In this document: piece by piece, positions 32,690 through 44,359 of the stretch | Layout: each line of letters starts with the position of its first letter | Numbering within the stretch: the stretch's first letter is position 1 | The notes under the pieces: model-generated | What the model was told of the DNA's origin: nothing | Databases searched by the model: none | The model's input: the letters and a program-made list of their open reading frames with translations, nothing else | Assembly (NCBI RefSeq): GCF_905171775.1 | Contig: NC_053494.1 | Span: 156,976,456-157,040,455 of the forward strand | Reading direction: 5' to 3' | Source of the DNA: Rana temporaria | Taxonomy: Eukaryota > Chordata > Amphibia > Anura > Ranidae | DNA length: 64,000 nt | Made by a program: the position numbers and the translations under genes

Positions 32690-33390
32690 ACAGTCTTCAA
32701 CGGAAGATTGTTTATCAAGCAGCCTTTGTTGGTGTGGTCAGTAGGAAAGCCATTTACTATCTCCTTTTACAAAGACTCCTTTTTTGCTAATTTAATTCTG
32801 CCAACGGGGTTACTTTAAACAAACCATAGTTTAGGTAATTGAGTCAAGACCATTATAGGTAACCATGGTGTAGATCTGTTTAAAGGAATATGAAATGTTC
32901 TGTTATTTTTTTTTTAATTCCTACCATTTCAAAGCCTTTCACAGAGCCGCAGAATTTAGTGACCATTTAGCTACAATTACCTACTAGAAATATATGAAAA
33001 TGGAGCATATTTTATCTTAATGGGTCCATTTGTCTGCTTTGCTTATACACAGCAGTATATCTCTGGTCCACGTATATACTTGTTTTAATGCATTTATAAT
33101 AATTCTGACTCTTTAATCACACATAATGGAAAGTTGCACAGGTTGTAGTTTGAAGATTTAGTTCCTTTTATTTCTTAAAGAAGAACCTGTCCCAAAGGTC
33201 GTTACCTGTTATGGCCGAACTTCCATCTAATGTTAGAGGCTGCCATTTCCCAATTATAAGGGGGAGACCAGTTCCGTACAGCATCAAACATGGTACATGC
33301 CTGCACTGGATGCACACACGCTTCACACAACATTTCCACCATTTCACACATTTATGTGACAGGGTCTGAGCTCATTTATGGTTTTAATAG
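32690..33390. other. Unrecognised sequence within duplication unit 1
   Basis: No ORF or element ends are found. The same stretch recurs at about 36500-37204 in unit 2. Confidence 0.5.
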
Positions 33391-35171
33391 TAGATGAAGT
33401 TGAAAAAAGACACAAGTCCATCAAGTCCAACCTATGTGTGTGATTTTATATCAGCATTACATTGTATATCCCTGTATGTTGTGGTCATTCAGGTTCTTAT
33501 CTAATAGTTTTTTGAAATTATTGATGCTCCCTGCTGAAACCACCGCCTGTGGAAGGGAATTTCACATCCTAACCGCTCTTACAGTAAAGAACCCTCTACG
33601 CAGTTTAAGGTTAAACCGATTTTCTTCTAATTTTAATGAATGGCCGTGTGTCTTATTGAATTCCCTTTCGTAGAAAAGTTTTATCCCTATTGTGGGGTCA
33701 CCAGTACGGTATTTGTACATTGAAATCATATCCACTCTCAAGCTTCTCCTCTCCAGAGAGAACAAGTTCAGTGCTCATAAACTTTCCTCATAACTAAGGT
33801 CCTCCAGTCCCTTTATTCGTTTTGTTGCCCTTCTCTGGACTCTCTCCAGTTCCAGCACATCCTTCCTGAGGACTGAGTGCCCAGAACTGGACAGCATACT
33901 CCAGTTGCGGCCGGACCAGAGTCCTGTAGAGTGGGAAAATTATCGTTTTATCTCTGGAAATTAATCCCCTTTTTAATGCATGCCAATATTTTGTTTGCTT
34001 TGTGTGCAGCAGCTTGGTATTGCATGCCATTGCTGAGCCTGTTATCTACTACAATCCGCAGGTCCTTTTCCATCCTAGATTCCCCCAGAGGTTCTCCCCC
34101 TAGTGAGTAGATTACATTAATATTTTTGCTACCCAAATGCATTATTTGAAATATTTCTACATTAAACATCATTTGAAATGTAGTTGCCCACCTCATTCAT
34201 TTGTTCAAATCTTCTTGCAAGGTTTCCACATCCTTCGGAGAAGTTATTGCCCTGCTTAGCTTAGTATTGTCCACAAATACAGATATTTAGCTTTTTAGAA
34301 CCCTGGGGGACCCCACTTTTCACCCCAGACCATTCCGAGTACTTTCCATTTATCACTACCCTCTGACCTCGCTCTTGTAGCAACTTTTCAATCCATGTAC
34401 TTACCCTATGGTCCATGCCAATGGACCTTACTTTGTACAGTAAGGCCCCTTTCACACTGAGGAGTTTTTCAGGTGGTATAGCGCTAAAAATATCGCTTAA
34501 ATACCGCCTGAAAAACTCCTGCCCAGCATTCTTAATGTGAAAGCCTGAGGACTTTCACACTGAGGCGATGCGCTGGCGGGAGAGAAAATGATCTCCTGCA
34601 AGCAGCATCTTTGGAGTGGTGAGAGGAGCGGTGTGTATACTGCTCCTTCACCTCTCCTTCCCAATTAAAACAATGGGAAACTGTGGTATTACCCCTTTTT
34701 CGGCCGCTAGCGGGGGTTAATACCGCGCGGCTAGCAGCCGAATCCCACGGCAATTACCACAGTATAGCGCCGTTATTTTTATCGGCGCTATACCGCCACC
34801 ACACCTCCTGACCCAGTGTGAAAGGGGCCTAAACGTTTATGGGGAACTGTATCAAATGCTTTTGCAAAGTCCAGATATACCACATCTACGAGCCTTCCTT
34901 TTTTTAGATGGCAGCTCACCTCCTCATAGAAGGTTAATAGATTGGTTTGGCAAGAACAATTCTTCATGAATCCATGCTGATTACTGCTAATGATACCATT
35001 GTCATTACTAAAATCTTGCATATAGTCCCTTATCATTCCCTCCAAGAGCTTACATACTATTGATGTTAGGCTAACTGGTCTGTAATTCCCAGGGATGTAC
35101 ATCATTGAACAATTGTTGCTAGTAACTCTTAGATCTGTTATGTCTCTTCCAGAAATTGGGTAATGTACCAT
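33391..35171 (-). pseudogene. CR1-like LINE remnant, unit 1
   Basis: Read on the - strand, reverse-transcriptase pieces follow in order: NYRPVSLTSIVCKLLEG and LDFAKAFDTVPHKRL (palm motif A) at 35100-34840, the nested MITE, then STWIEKLLQERGQRVV and SGVPQGS near 34300, the LYRTLVRPQLEYAVQFW thumb-region motif near 33900 and FSLERRSLR near 33750. The 3' end is the CR1-type GGTTGGACTTGATGGAC near 33430. A deletion next to motif B, frameshifts and stops make it inactive, and the catalytic FADD box is not intact. Confidence 0.85.
34444..34829. mobile_element. Harbinger-like MITE nested in CR1, unit 1, TSD TAA
   Basis: The ends GGCCCCTTTCACACTG and CAGTGTGAAAGGGGCC are perfect inverses flanked by TAA (34441-34443 and 34830-34832). 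Removing it rejoins the CR1 reading frame after DTVPHKRL. It contains GGCGCTATACCGCC and similar palindromes. Confidence 0.95.
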
Positions 35172-35568
35172 TATGATAGTGAACAGACCTTAGCATTGCA
35201 GTTCAGAATCTCTGTAGATGTGTTCCAAAGAATTCTACAGTAGATGTCCTAGATCCCTAATAATAACTTTTTGACATTTCCTGCTAGTGTTGATAGCTGA
35301 CCAACCATCTCCCGCCACTTCCTTCAACTCCATCACACACACACCACACAGTCCTGCTGGCCAGTAAGACTGTCCATTACAGTGATTGGTAAATAGGAAG
35401 TGCAGAATGGAGATAAAAAGCTATATACACAACTGTCAAAATATGCAAACTTGGGCTCTTTGGAATGTGGTTCACCTGGGATATACCAGATTATCCAGAG
35501 CAATGTTCCCCCAGTTTAGTTTTACTGACAGATTCATATTTAAAATAAAAGAAATACGAAATACGAAA
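35172..35568. other. Unrecognised sequence at the end of unit 1
   Basis: No gene or element ends are seen. The copy is at about 39038-39427. Confidence 0.45.
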
Positions 35569-35692
35569 TTGTTGTTGATGCTCCTAAACAGATTTATGTA
35601 GATAGTGTGGACAGACAATGGCTTTCAGCCTCTTCATACCCAGTCTCAGCATGTTTTCGACATTTATGATCTATAAGATCGTGTTATATTAA

Positions 35693-35866
35693 AGTGATTG
35701 TAAAGTCTTGTTTTTTTCAAAATGAAAATAACAAACACTTGTGGACGTTGCTGGAGATAGAGGGGGCTCAGGTACGTATTAGGGGGGCTGAGAGAGACTA
35801 CTGCATAGAATGCACTACTACATAGAATGCATTAAGATAAAAAAACCTTCTGGCTTTACAACTCCT
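35693..35866. mobile_element. TTAA MITE in duplication unit 2
   Basis: This is the counterpart of 31878-32049, flanked by TTAA (35689-35692 and 35867-35870). Its left end reads AGTGATTGTAAAG. Confidence 0.85.
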
Positions 35867-36291
35867 TTAATGCTAACCAGTTTACTGGGGTAAGAGAGGC
35901 AGAACAGGACACATGGCTTATAAATTTAGCACAGTTGGGATATGTCACCCCATAGTAACCAGTACCTGAAAAAAGACCTTCAATGGCAAGATTACAAGGT
36001 ATTATTTTTGTGAAAACTGTAGATTTAAAAAAATGTAATGTAAATTAAAAGCTTATAAAATTTAAAGCAGACCTTCAATCTCCCAAGCACGGTCCCACCT
36101 CTCTACCCCTTCTTTCCGTTCTCTTCAGAAATATAGCTTTTTTTTTTCACTCTTTTGTTTAGCTCTTTTTTTAACAGAGTGTCTGTCCTGCCTCCTCATT
36201 TGTCAATTTGTAATGACATTACTGTAGTGTGAAGTCATCTGAGGTAAAACCATCCTTGTATGTCCTTATAAGTCCTCTTAACCAGGTTTTG

Positions 36292-36495
36292 GAGGCATTC
36301 TCGTAGGGAAACAGGCTAACAAGAATCTCGACGAGAAAAAAATAGAGCAGGTTCTCTTTTTTTCTCGTCGAGATTCTGGCCAGATTTCCAGACGAGAAAC
36401 CTGAATGCCTCGTACACATGAACAGGAATCTCGGCAAGAATCAGTTTTCTTGCTGGTTTTTGTCGAGAAACCCGGCCGTGTGTACAGGGCCTCAG
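36292..36495. mobile_element. GGCCTCG-type MITE, unit 2 copy
   Basis: This is the counterpart of 32501-32683, with the right end better preserved (GGCCGTGTGTACAGGGCCTC). The left palindrome (GAATCTCGACGAG and inverse) and the right TIR pair (TGCCTCGTACACATGAAC) look like two fused parts. Confidence 0.7.
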
Positions 36496-36499
36496 TCTT

Positions 36500-37204
36500 T
36501 CCACAGTCTTCAACGGAAGATTGTTTATCAAGCAGCCTTTGTTGGTGTGGTCAGTAGGAAAGCCATTTACTATCTCCTTTTACAAAGACTCCTTTTTTGC
36601 TAATTTAATTCTGCCAACAGGGTTACTTTAAACAAACCATAGCTTAGGTAATTGAGTCAAGACCATTATAGGTAACCATGGTGTAGATCTGTTTAAAGGA
36701 ATATGAAATGTTCTGTTATTTTTATTTTAATTCCTACCATTTCAAAGCCTTTCACAGAGCCGCAGAATTTAGTGACCATTTAGCTACAATTACCTACTAG
36801 AAATATATGAAAATGGAGCATATTTTATCTTAATGGGTCCATTTGTCTGCTTTGCTTATACACAGCAGTATACCTCTGGTCCATGTATATACTTGTTTTA
36901 ATGCATTTATAATAATTCTGACTCTTTAATCACACATAATGGAAAGTTGCACAGGTTGTAGTTTGAAGATTTAGTTCCTTTTTTTTTCTTAAAGAAGAAC
37001 CTGTCCCAAAGGTCGTTACCTGTTATGGCCGAACTTCCATCTAATGTTAGAGGCTGCCATTTCCCAATTATAAGGGGGAGACCAGTTCTGTACAGCATCA
37101 AACACGATACATGCCTGCACTGGATGCACACACGCTTCACACAACATTTCCACCATTTCACACATTTATGTGACAGGGTCTGAGCTCATTTATGGTTTTA
37201 ATAG
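36500..37204. other. Unrecognised sequence within duplication unit 2
   Basis: Copy of 32690-33390 with scattered substitutions; no gene. Confidence 0.5.
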
Positions 37205-39037
37205 TAGATGAGGTTGAAAAAAGACACAAGTCCATCAAGTCCAACCTATGTGTGTGATTTTATATCAGCATTACATTGTATACCCCTGTATGTTGTGGTC
37301 ATTCAGGTTCTTATCTAATAGTTTTTTGAAATTATTGATGCTCCCTGCTGAAACCACTGCCTGTGGAAGGGAAATCCACATCCTAACCGCTCTTACAGTA
37401 AAGAACCCTCTACGCAGTTTAAGGTTAAACCGCTTTTCTTCGAATTTTAATGAATGGCCGCGTGTCTTACTGAATTCCCTTTCGCAGAAAAGTTTTATCC
37501 CTATTGTGGGGTTACCAGTACGGTATTTGTACATTAAAATCATATCCCCTCTCAAGCTTCTCCTCTCCAGAGAGAACAAGCTCAGTGCTCATAAACTTTC
37601 CTCATAACTAAGGTCCTCCAGTCCCTTTATTCGTTTTGTTGCCCTTCTCTGGACTCTCTCCAGTTCCAGCACATCCTTCCTGAGGACTGAGTGCCCAGAA
37701 CTGGACAGCATACTCCAGTTGCGGCCGGACCAGAGTCCTGTAGAGTGGGAAAATTATCGTTTTATCTCTGGAGTTAATCCCCTTTTTAATGCATGCCAAT
37801 ATTCTGTTTGCTTTGTGTGCAGCAGCTTGGTATTGCATGCCATTGATGAGCCTGTTATCTACTACAACCCGCAGCTCCTTTTCCATCCTAGATTCCCCCA
37901 GAGGTTCTCCCCCTAGTGAGTAGATTACATTAATATTTTTGCAACCCAAATGCATTATTTGAAAATGTTCTACATTAAACCTCATGTGTCATGTAGTTGC
38001 CCACCTCATTCATTTGTTCAAATCTTCTTGCAAGGTTTCCACATCCTTCGGAGAAGTTATTGCCCTGCTTAGCTTAGTATTGTCCGCAAATACATAGATT
38101 TAGCTTGTTATCCCATCCTCTATGTCGTTTATGAATAAATTAAATAGGATTGGTCCCAGGAGAGAACCCTGGGGGACGCCACTTTTCACCCCAGACCATT
38201 CCGAGTACTTTCCATTTATCACTACCCTCTGAACTCGCACTTGTAGCAACTTTTCAATCCATGTACTTACCCTATGGTTCATGCCAACAGACCTTACTTT
38301 GTACAGTAAGGCCTCTTTGACACTGAGGAGTTTTTCAGGCGGTATAGCACTAAAAATATCGCTTAAATACCGCCTGAAATACTCCTGCCCAGCATTCTTA
38401 ATGTGAACGCCCGAGGGCTTTCACACTGAGGCGATGCGCTGGCGGGAGAGAATTTTTTTTCCTGCAAGCAGCATCTTTGGAGTGGTGAGAGGAGCTGTGT
38501 GTATACTGCTCCTTCACCTCTCCTTCCCAATTAAAACAATGGGAAACCGTGGTATTACCCCTTTTTCGGCCGCTAGCGGGGGTTAATACCGCACCGCTAG
38601 CAGCCGAATGCCACGGCAATTACCACAGTATAGCGCCGCTATTTTTATCGGCGCTATACCGCCACCACACCTCCTGCCCCAGTGTGAAAGGGGCCTAAAC
38701 GTTTATGGGGAACTGTATCAAATGCTTTTGCAATGTCCAGATTTACCACATCTACGAGCCTTCCTTTTTTTAGATGGCAGCTCACCTCCTCATAGAAGGT
38801 TAATAGATTGGTTTGGCAAGAACAATTCTTCATGAATCCATGCTGATTACTGCTAATGATACCATTGTCATTACTAAAATCTTGCATATAGTCCCATATC
38901 ATTCCCTCCAAGAGCTTACATACTATTGATGTTAGGCTAACTGGTCTGTAATTCCCAGGGATGTACATCATTGAACAATTGTTGCTAGTAACTCTTAAAT
39001 CTGTTATGTCTCTTCCAGAAATTGGGTAATGTACCAT
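37205..39037 (-). pseudogene. CR1-like LINE remnant, unit 2
   Basis: This is the duplicate of 33391-35171, less deleted. It retains SGVPQGSLLGPILFNLFIND (RT motif B and downstream) near 38150, followed after a frame change by a degenerate FADN in place of the catalytic FADD box. Motif A reads LDIAKAFDTVPH. Frameshifts make it inactive. The same MITE is nested at 38310-38695. Confidence 0.85.
38310..38695. mobile_element. Harbinger-like MITE nested in CR1, unit 2, TSD TAA
   Basis: Copy of 34444-34829 at the same CR1 position, flanked by TAA (38307-38309 and 38696-38698). The left end has mutated to GGCCTCTTTGACACTG. The shared position proves insertion before the duplication. Confidence 0.95.
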
Positions 39038-39427
39038 TATGATAGTGAACAGACCTTAGCATTGCAGTGCAGAATCTCTGTAGATGTGTTCCAAAGAATT
39101 CTACAGTAGATGTCCTAGATCCCTAATAATAACTTTTTGACATTTCCTGCTAGTGTTGATAGCTGACCAACCATCTCCCGCCACTTCCTTCAACTCCATC
39201 ACACACACACCACACAGTCCTGCTGGCCAGTAAGACTGTCCATTACAGTGATTGGTAAATAGGAAGTGCAGAATGGAGATAAAAAGCTATATACACAACT
39301 GTCAAAATATGCAAACTTGGGCTCTTTGGAATGTGGTTCACCTGGGATATACCAGATTATCCAGAGCAATGTTCCCCCAGTTTAGTTTTACTGACAGATT
39401 AATATTTAAAATAAATGAAATACGAAT

Positions 39428-40920
39428 TGTATCTGTGCAGACACTTTGGAGGTTAGAGTGTGGTGCAAGGTATACTTATCCACCTAGCATTCTTCCCCCA
39501 TTATGCTGATGTTGTCTCTTGCACTTCCACATGTACTGACCACACACAGTGCAGAGCTCAGGGCTGGTGGTTTCAAAGGCAATGGAAGAACAGTATGCAG
39601 AATCCAATAGTTAGAGAAACTTGTTTTTCAACACTATTGTACATTATCAGCGTTCACTCTTTTCAGTTGATCAATACTTTTAAAACACCAAATTCTCTAA
39701 TTACCAATTATAAATAGATCTAATTTAAAAGGAATGTGTCAGGGAAGAAATATGGGTGAATTCCTAGTTTATTTGTTTTTGTTGGTGCAAGCACCATGTC
39801 TGTAATTTTTCTCTGTGCTTCGGCATTTAGTGGACCCCTACAAGTGTTCTCTTTGCTGTCCTCATGCTTGTTCCAGGACAGGTTCTCAATAATTAGTGAA
39901 TTAGGGAAAATGATAAAAAAAAATCAGAATTTTCTCTTAAAAAACAAAAACAAATTGTAGTCTACTAAAACACCTTTTACATAGCCAGCAGCTTCCAGAC
40001 ATTCAATTCCTGGCATTCTTGGACAAGCTTGTTGTGTTTAATTCTTTTAACTTTAACACAAATTTTTATTAAACTTATTGAATGTAGTTCCCCTTTTTTT
40101 TGTTTTTCTTTCCTGTGTGAAATACTTTATTGCCATTTGAAGATCCGGATTGTCAGTCCATTAGCATTGACATAAATGCTGGGAGCCAGGTGAGTATTGC
40201 TGGAATGGAGGTGTTGGTGTCCCTAGAGTCCATCCACATAGGCTACCCTATAAGCGCGTATTGACCTTACTTATGGTGTATACATTTAGCCGCAAGTGTG
40301 TTATCTACAGGTAGATGAAGGAAGCTTTGCGGTGTTGGATGTGATATTGACTTTTAAAAAACAAGACAGCAATGGCAATTCCCATATGTCTGCCATGACT
40401 GGTTCCATTTGGATGTGCTACCAAATCTTAATTAAGAATGGTTTCTCAGAACTCACTTTTTTTTTGTTTCTTCCTTTGTTGAGAATTGTAGAACATTGGA
40501 AGTTTCAGACCATTAGCAGATGGAGATCCATCTCTACAGATGATGTAACATTCAGGCTGCTAATGATATCCAGAAATTCTTCCAGACTCTGCTTCTGTTA
40601 CTGGATATCCTTTTCTCAGTAAACTAATACACTACACAGAGCTTCATTATTATATGTATGTTGGCCACACCCACCCTCTCCATCTAGCTCTCCATTCTCA
40701 TCTTACCAGCTAATATGTTGTTAGTAGTTGATGAACATGTACAGAGTAATTAAGGTCTTAAAAGGAAACTCAGAGGTGTGCCACCAATCAATGTGTTATG
40801 ATTATGCTAACAAAAAAAACATTCTGATTAGAGCTTTCTGGCAGAAAAAAATGCAAAACTAAACTATGTACAATAAATGACCTATATGAGCTTTTTTTTA
40901 AGCCCTGTGTGCATGGAGCC
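39428..40920. other. Unrecognised intronic sequence
   Basis: No paired element ends are seen. At about 40118-40262 an open stretch of some 46 codons (including DPDCQSISIDINAGSQ) overlaps a GTGAGT donor-like site at 40190. It is too short to call and may be an old retroelement fragment. Confidence 0.4.
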
Positions 40921-40923
40921 TGA

Positions 40924-41244
40924 TGCCGCGTAAACACGGTTGGAATTTCTAACAAGAAAAGTTTGATGTGAGCTTTTGGTCGGAAATTCCGACCGTGTGT
41001 ATGCTTCATCTGACTTTTTCTGTCGGAATTTCCGACAGCAAAAATTTGAGAGCTGGACAGTAAAAATGATATTTTCGAAAATTCCGATCGTCTGTATGCA
41101 ATTCCGCCGTGCAAAAAAACATGCATGCTCGTAATCAATTCGACGCATGCTCGCAATCATTAAACTTCATTTTTCTCAGCTCGTAGTAGTGTTATACGTC
41201 ACTGTGTTCTTGACAGTCGGAATTTGGTGTGACCGTGTGTATGC
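40924..41244. mobile_element. Diverged GGCCTCG-family MITE
   Basis: The ends TGCCGCGTAAACACGGTTGG and GTGTGACCGTGTGTATGC are degenerate. Internal GGAATTTCCGAC repeats, GACGCATGCTCGC and TATACGTCACTGTG (near 41194-41207) link it to 21795, 24200 and the long forms. No clean duplication was seen. Confidence 0.65.
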
Positions 41245-41420
41245 AACACAAGTTTGATCCAAAAAATGATCCATGAAAAGGGATAGAGGGTAAACCTTAC
41301 AGTGGGGACACTAGTTCTGATGACCCTGGTGACAATGAGGGATTCCCTAACTTTGGAAGCCAAAAACTTCCCAATCTATCCCAGATAAAAAAAAATGGCA
41401 CAGGTTATAATCCTCTCTTA

Positions 41421-41757
41421 TGCTGGCCATACACTATACGAAAATTCGACTGACATTCGGCCGTTAAGAAAGATCTTTAGTTTTTCGGCAAGTTCATGGG
41501 CACAAAATCGATAATCGTTTGGACGTTTTTGAGCCCAAAAAACGAAGGACAAGTTTGGAAATTTTCTGCCGAACGAACGATAAATCGGAAGGTTAATGTG
41601 TTTCCCGTCCAAACTTTCTGCACTAGGTATATGTAAAAAAAAACTAACCATTTTTTTTTTTTATGTCCACTGAACGATTTATCGGTCATTACATGATGGC
41701 ACTATCGTTTGCGCTCACGAACGAACTTTTGTTTTTCGTGGAGTGTATGGCCAGCAT
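41421..41757. mobile_element. MITE with TGCTGGCCATACAC ends
   Basis: The ends TGCTGGCCATACAC and GTGTATGGCCAGCA are perfect inverses; TTA precedes (41418-41420) and TTA occurs at 41758-41760. The interior contains AAACGAA / TTCGTT and CGAACGAACG motifs. It is probably Harbinger-type. The preceding 41275-41410 is a fragment of the GACACTAGTTCTGATG repeat. Confidence 0.8.
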
Positions 41758-41760
41758 TTA

Positions 41761-42344
41761 AATTGCCTTTAAATCTACTAATTAAAAACTAACTACTAAT
41801 AAGTCAGTACTGTGGTGTTCTAAAGTGCTATGAATTCTATATGAACTCTCTTAAAAAAAATTATGAAAAATTTAAAAATATAATAAAGTTCAATATAACG
41901 TCCCAGCTCCTCTTCAAAGTAAGAAGAATTCATCACCACTCTCACTAAATCCAACTCACCAGAATAGGCCAAATCTCTCCCAGCGATTGAATATTCTGAA
42001 TATTCTCCTCTCCCGAATAGGCATCAATCTGTATCCACTCTCATATGTCATAGCATCCAATATGGGAAATAAAAAGAAGGAAAGAGGCTCCGGTCGTGTG
42101 AAATTGTAACAACAGGCTTTATTTAAAAGTAGTAAACATTCCACTCATATGTTAAAAATTTCCACCCAAAACTTGGGAAACAAGCTCAGCTGTCTTAGTC
42201 GTTCATCTCCATTCAATCAATGGGCCACAAGCACAAACTGACATGCGCGGTGACATCAGCGTCCTTGCCCCGCCCTATCTATTTCATAGTGCAATATCCC
42301 CACGGAGAGGTAGGTGTTCTCTATAAAGTAATGATAAATGATGC
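41761..42344. other. Unrecognised intronic sequence
   Basis: A short tandem-like GAATATTCTGAATATTCTC lies at 41986-42004. No gene was seen. Confidence 0.45.
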
Positions 42345-42540
42345 TTTTTTTAACTACTTGCCGACCAGCCGCCGCAGTTCTACGGCGGCAGGTCGGCTCC
42401 CACTAGGGGCGCGTGCGCGCCGCCAGGAGGCACGCACGCGCGCCCCCCGCTCGTTCCTGACTCCTGTGCGCATTCCCGGCGGGCGCGATCGCCGCTGGGC
42501 ACCCGAGATTGCTCGTTACAGAGGGGTGTGAAAATGTGAG
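42345..42540. repeat. Truncated CCACTT-family end, GC-rich
   Basis: ACTACTTGCCGACCAGCCGC, with an internal CGGCGGCAGGTCGGC hairpin and CCCACTAGGGGCGCG, matches the right-end region of 19731-20645 in reverse. The rest of the element is missing. Confidence 0.65.
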
Positions 42541-42559
42541 GGGTGTACTTACGTTTGTG

Positions 42560-42564
<5 letters not shown>

Positions 42565-42604
<40 letters not shown>
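42565..42604. repeat. (TA)n microsatellite
   Basis: An uninterrupted TA run followed by (TTTA)n. Confidence 0.95.
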
Positions 42605-42609
<5 letters not shown>

Positions 42610-42806
42610 TTATTTATTTTGTGAAAAAATAGTACAAACATCTGTTTAAAAAGTTTTAACAATTAGAAATATAATTGTAACCATTGTAGTTTTTATTTAA
42701 TTCAGCAATTTTGCTCACTTTACAATAATTTACGGTCTGTTTAGTACATATGTGCATTAATTATGCAAAATCTTTGCATGTATTAATAAGTAAGATGGCA
42801 TGTTAA

Positions 42807-43056
42807 AGGGGTTGTAAACCCTCAAGTTTTTTCACCTAAATGCATTCTATGCAATAAGGTATAAAACCTTTTGTAGTGCAGCAGCCCTCCAGAGCCCCCT
42901 TTTTACTTACCTTAACCCGATCGTTCCAGCGATGGGCACAAGCAGAGCAGCTCCAGCTCAATAACTGGATTGATAGAAGCAGGAACATTGGCTGCTGTCA
43001 ATCAAAGCCAGTGACATGGTAGCCAGGGGGCAGGGCCGAGTCTGTTCCTGGATAAC
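42807..43056. mobile_element. TTAA MITE, truncated by a second one
   Basis: The left end AGGGGTTGTAAACC follows TTAA (42803-42806). The sequence matches the left half of 11562-12323 and runs up to TTAA 43057-43060, where the next element begins. A - strand 5' splice-site motif is at 42905-42911. Confidence 0.75.
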
Positions 43057-43060
43057 TTAA

Positions 43061-43488
43061 AGTGTTAGTAAAGGAAAAAAAAAATGTCATTTAAAATAAC
43101 AAACATGTTATACTTACCTCCACTGTGCAGTTCGTTTTGCACAGAGTGGCCCCGATCCACGTCTTCTGGGGTCCCTCGGCGGCTGTCTCTGGTCCTCCCT
43201 GCAATTACTGACCACAGTAATGCGAGAGCGCTCGCATGGTGGTGAGTAATTGCGGGCGCGCTCCCGCTCACTGTATCACTTGGCCCCGCCCCTCGGCGCG
43301 CCGCATCACTGGATGTGATTGACAGCAGTGCCAGCCAATGGCTGCGCTGCTCTCAATCCATCCGCTCTAGCCAATCAGCGGCCAGGCTGAGCGGCGAAGA
43401 GGATCTCAGGACCGCGCGAGGGACTTTCGACGGGTCAGGTAAGTAAAACGGAGGCTCGGGGGGGGGGACATTTTCCTTTACAACTCCT
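43061..43488. mobile_element. TTAA MITE, 428 bp
   Basis: The ends AGTGTTAGTAAAGG and CCTTTACAACTCCT are flanked by TTAA (43057-43060 and 43489-43492). It is GC-rich inside. 5' splice-site motifs occur on both strands (- ACTTACC 43112-43118; + TCAG|GTAAGTA with GT at 43439). Confidence 0.85.
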
Positions 43489-43528
43489 TTAAATAACCTC
43501 TAGGCAGGTAGGCTGTGTTACAGTTGGG

Positions 43529-43757
43529 TTGATTTACTAATGGCAAATAGACTGTTCACTTATGCAGTTGCAATCTGCAAGGGCCTCCAGAGCTTAGTAA
43601 ATGAGATGAAGCATCACTTTGCAAAGAATAACCAATCACAAGCAAGAAAAATAAAAAAACATTTTTGCTTGCACATGATTGGATGATGAAGGTCAGCAGA
43701 ACGTCTCCTAATTTACTAAGCTTCAAAGTGCACAGTCTATTTACCTTTAGTAAATCA
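43529..43757. mobile_element. Palindromic MITE (TTGATTTACTAA ends)
   Basis: The ends TTGATTTACTAATGGCAAAT and the inverse ATTTACCTTTAGTAAATCAA pair well. The centre holds GCTTGCACATGATTGGATGA. It is the most complete member of the family also represented at 3090, 16860, 24924 and 59995. Confidence 0.8.
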
Positions 43758-43902
43758 AATTAGCAACCAAGGGATATGGGTCTGGGATGGAGAACTGAAG
43801 TCCTTAGATGGTTGGCTTTACCTCCTGTGTATATTTCAGGGTTTAAAGTGTATGTCCATCTAAATTGTTTATTCTGCTATTAGGGCTCCTTTAAAGAGAC
43901 TA

Positions 43903-44357
43903 CCGTATTTATCTCCCTATAGCGCGCACCGACGTATAGCGCGCACCCCAAACCTAGAGGAGAATCCTAGGAGAAAAAAAAGAAATACTGACAATTTACA
44001 GATACAGTTACTTTCAGTTGCCCGGCGTCCATCGGCGGCCTTGTCCGGTGCGGCATTCGTGGTGTCCTCGTGGTGTCCTCCCCGCTTTTTCCCGCTTCTC
44101 CCGCGCTGTTTTTGAACGCCGCCACCGACATATAGCGAGTGCAGTACACTATGGTACACACGGCTGGGCTCGGCCACACTCGGCTCCTCTCGCGGAGCCG
44201 AGCGTGGCCGAGCCCAGCCAAGTGTACCCGAGTGTACTGCACTCGGTATATGTCGGCGGCGGCGCTCAGAAAGTGGGGATCGGCGTATAACGCGCACCCA
44301 CGATTTTCCCCTGATTTTAAGGGGAAAAAAATGTGCGTTATACGCTGATAAATACGG
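43903..44357. mobile_element. Mariner-type MITE (CCGTATTTATC ends), 455 bp, TSD TA
   Basis: The ends CCGTATTTATC and GATAAATACGG are perfect inverses flanked by TA (43901-43902 and 44358-44359). Sub-terminal CGTATAGCGCGCACC and the inverse are present, as is a near-perfect central palindrome around CGGCTCCTCTCGCGGAGCCG. A deleted relative is at 63116. Confidence 0.92.
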
Positions 44358-44359
44358 TA

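Larger units (their letters stand above)
31753..35568. repeat. Tandem duplication, unit 1 (3,816 bp)
   Basis: It begins TTGTTGTTGATGCTCC and is repeated from 35569. It contains a TTAA MITE, a GGCCTCG-type fragment, a CR1-like LINE piece and a MITE nested in it. Compared with unit 2 it lacks about 55 bp of CR1 sequence (near 34287), lacks about 15 bp at 32668, and has a short extra piece near 32430-32460. Confidence 0.97.
35569..39427. repeat. Tandem duplication, unit 2 (3,859 bp)
   Basis: This is a direct copy of 31753-35568, about 97-98% similar by eye. The unit boundary carries a repeated AAATACGAA. Past 39427 the sequence diverges (TTGTATCTGTGC against TTGTTGTTGATG). Confidence 0.97.

Noticed and set aside
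33391..39037. Two separate CR1 insertions
   Set aside because: Both copies share the same nested MITE at the same position and the same flanks, so they are one insertion duplicated later.
40296..40622. 108-codon frame on + starting MCYLQVDEGSFAVLD
   Set aside because: No recognisable motif, no convincing splice acceptor and donor around it, and a low-complexity middle part.
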